A stretch of 5,802 nucleotides of DNA from Candidatus Azambacteria bacterium RBG_16_47_10. Lineage in GTDB: Bacteria > Patescibacteriota > Minisyncoccia > GWC2-36-17 > WO2-46-25. The stretch is from positions 1,472-7,273 of the forward strand of contig MEYI01000016.1 of assembly GCA_001773975.1 (NCBI GenBank). Reading direction: 5' to 3'. Under the pieces are notes generated by a model that worked only from the letters and a program-made list of their open reading frames with translations, was not told where the DNA came from and did not search any database. Of the stretch, positions 5,771 to 5,802 are shown one piece after another; within the stretch, counting starts at the first letter, position 1, and each line of letters opens with the position of its first letter. The position numbers were made by a program, and so were the translations under genes.

Positions 5771-5802
5771 CGTCGAAATGTGCTCATTTCGACGCAATTT
5801 TT
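5771..5802. terminator. Perfect 10-bp hairpin, terminator-like
   Basis: The arms cgtcgaaatg (5771-5780) and catttcgacg (5785-5794) pair perfectly around TGCT. On the plus strand the stem is followed by caattttt, the better U-tract. On the minus strand it is followed by AACGATTTATTTTATTTTT, which is T-rich but not immediate. It may end a gene lying to the right of the window, or both directions. All genes seen here are on the minus strand, so the plus-strand U-tract has no visible client gene. Confidence 0.55.

Noticed and set aside
5752..5787. ATG start at 5787 for the deoxyribosyltransferase-like gene
   Set aside because: It lies in the hairpin arm, and the first family strand begins at the internal ATG 5751.

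Overview
The window carries seven protein-coding genes, all on the minus strand, and no RNA gene, insertion sequence or CRISPR array that I can see. Most of it is about 37-40% G+C by hand count, very compact, with several gene overlaps and no convincing Shine-Dalgarno sequence in front of any start. This suits a small-genome bacterium, perhaps of the Patescibacteria/CPR type, but nothing here fixes the taxonomy. The assignment is an impression, not a demonstration.

In transcription order (right to left): a perfect 10-bp hairpin lies at the right edge. Next come a small nucleoside 2-deoxyribosyltransferase-like protein (5751-5374) and a VanX-like D-alanyl-D-alanine dipeptidase (5331-4699), which is clearly richer in G+C (about 53%) than its neighbours. 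A good intrinsic terminator (4677-4636) closes that unit. A second unit then begins with a DdlA-type D-alanine--D-alanine ligase (4563-3454). It continues with a divergent serine-hydroxymethyltransferase-fold PLP enzyme (annotatable start 3391, probably really near 3454; end 2195), a class I SAM methyltransferase (2211-1447), a second, strongly divergent Ddl-like ATP-grasp ligase (1450-506) and a P-loop kinase (473 to beyond the left edge). Several of these genes overlap or nearly touch, so they are probably one operon.

The most interesting content is this second unit. A ligase that looks like ordinary Ddl is followed by an SHMT-like enzyme that has lost the active-site tyrosines and the histidine before the Schiff-base lysine. 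A methyltransferase and a second ligase follow. The second ligase keeps ATP-grasp catalytic residues but lacks the Ddl first-substrate motif, and has Phe where Ddl has its specificity Tyr. Together they look like a small pathway that makes or modifies an unusual amino acid and ligates it, either for a modified peptidoglycan terminus or for a small dipeptide-like metabolite. The VanX-like dipeptidase next door would fit the first idea, but it sits in a separate transcription unit. The pathway assignment is inference; the enzyme families and the substitutions are read from the sequence.
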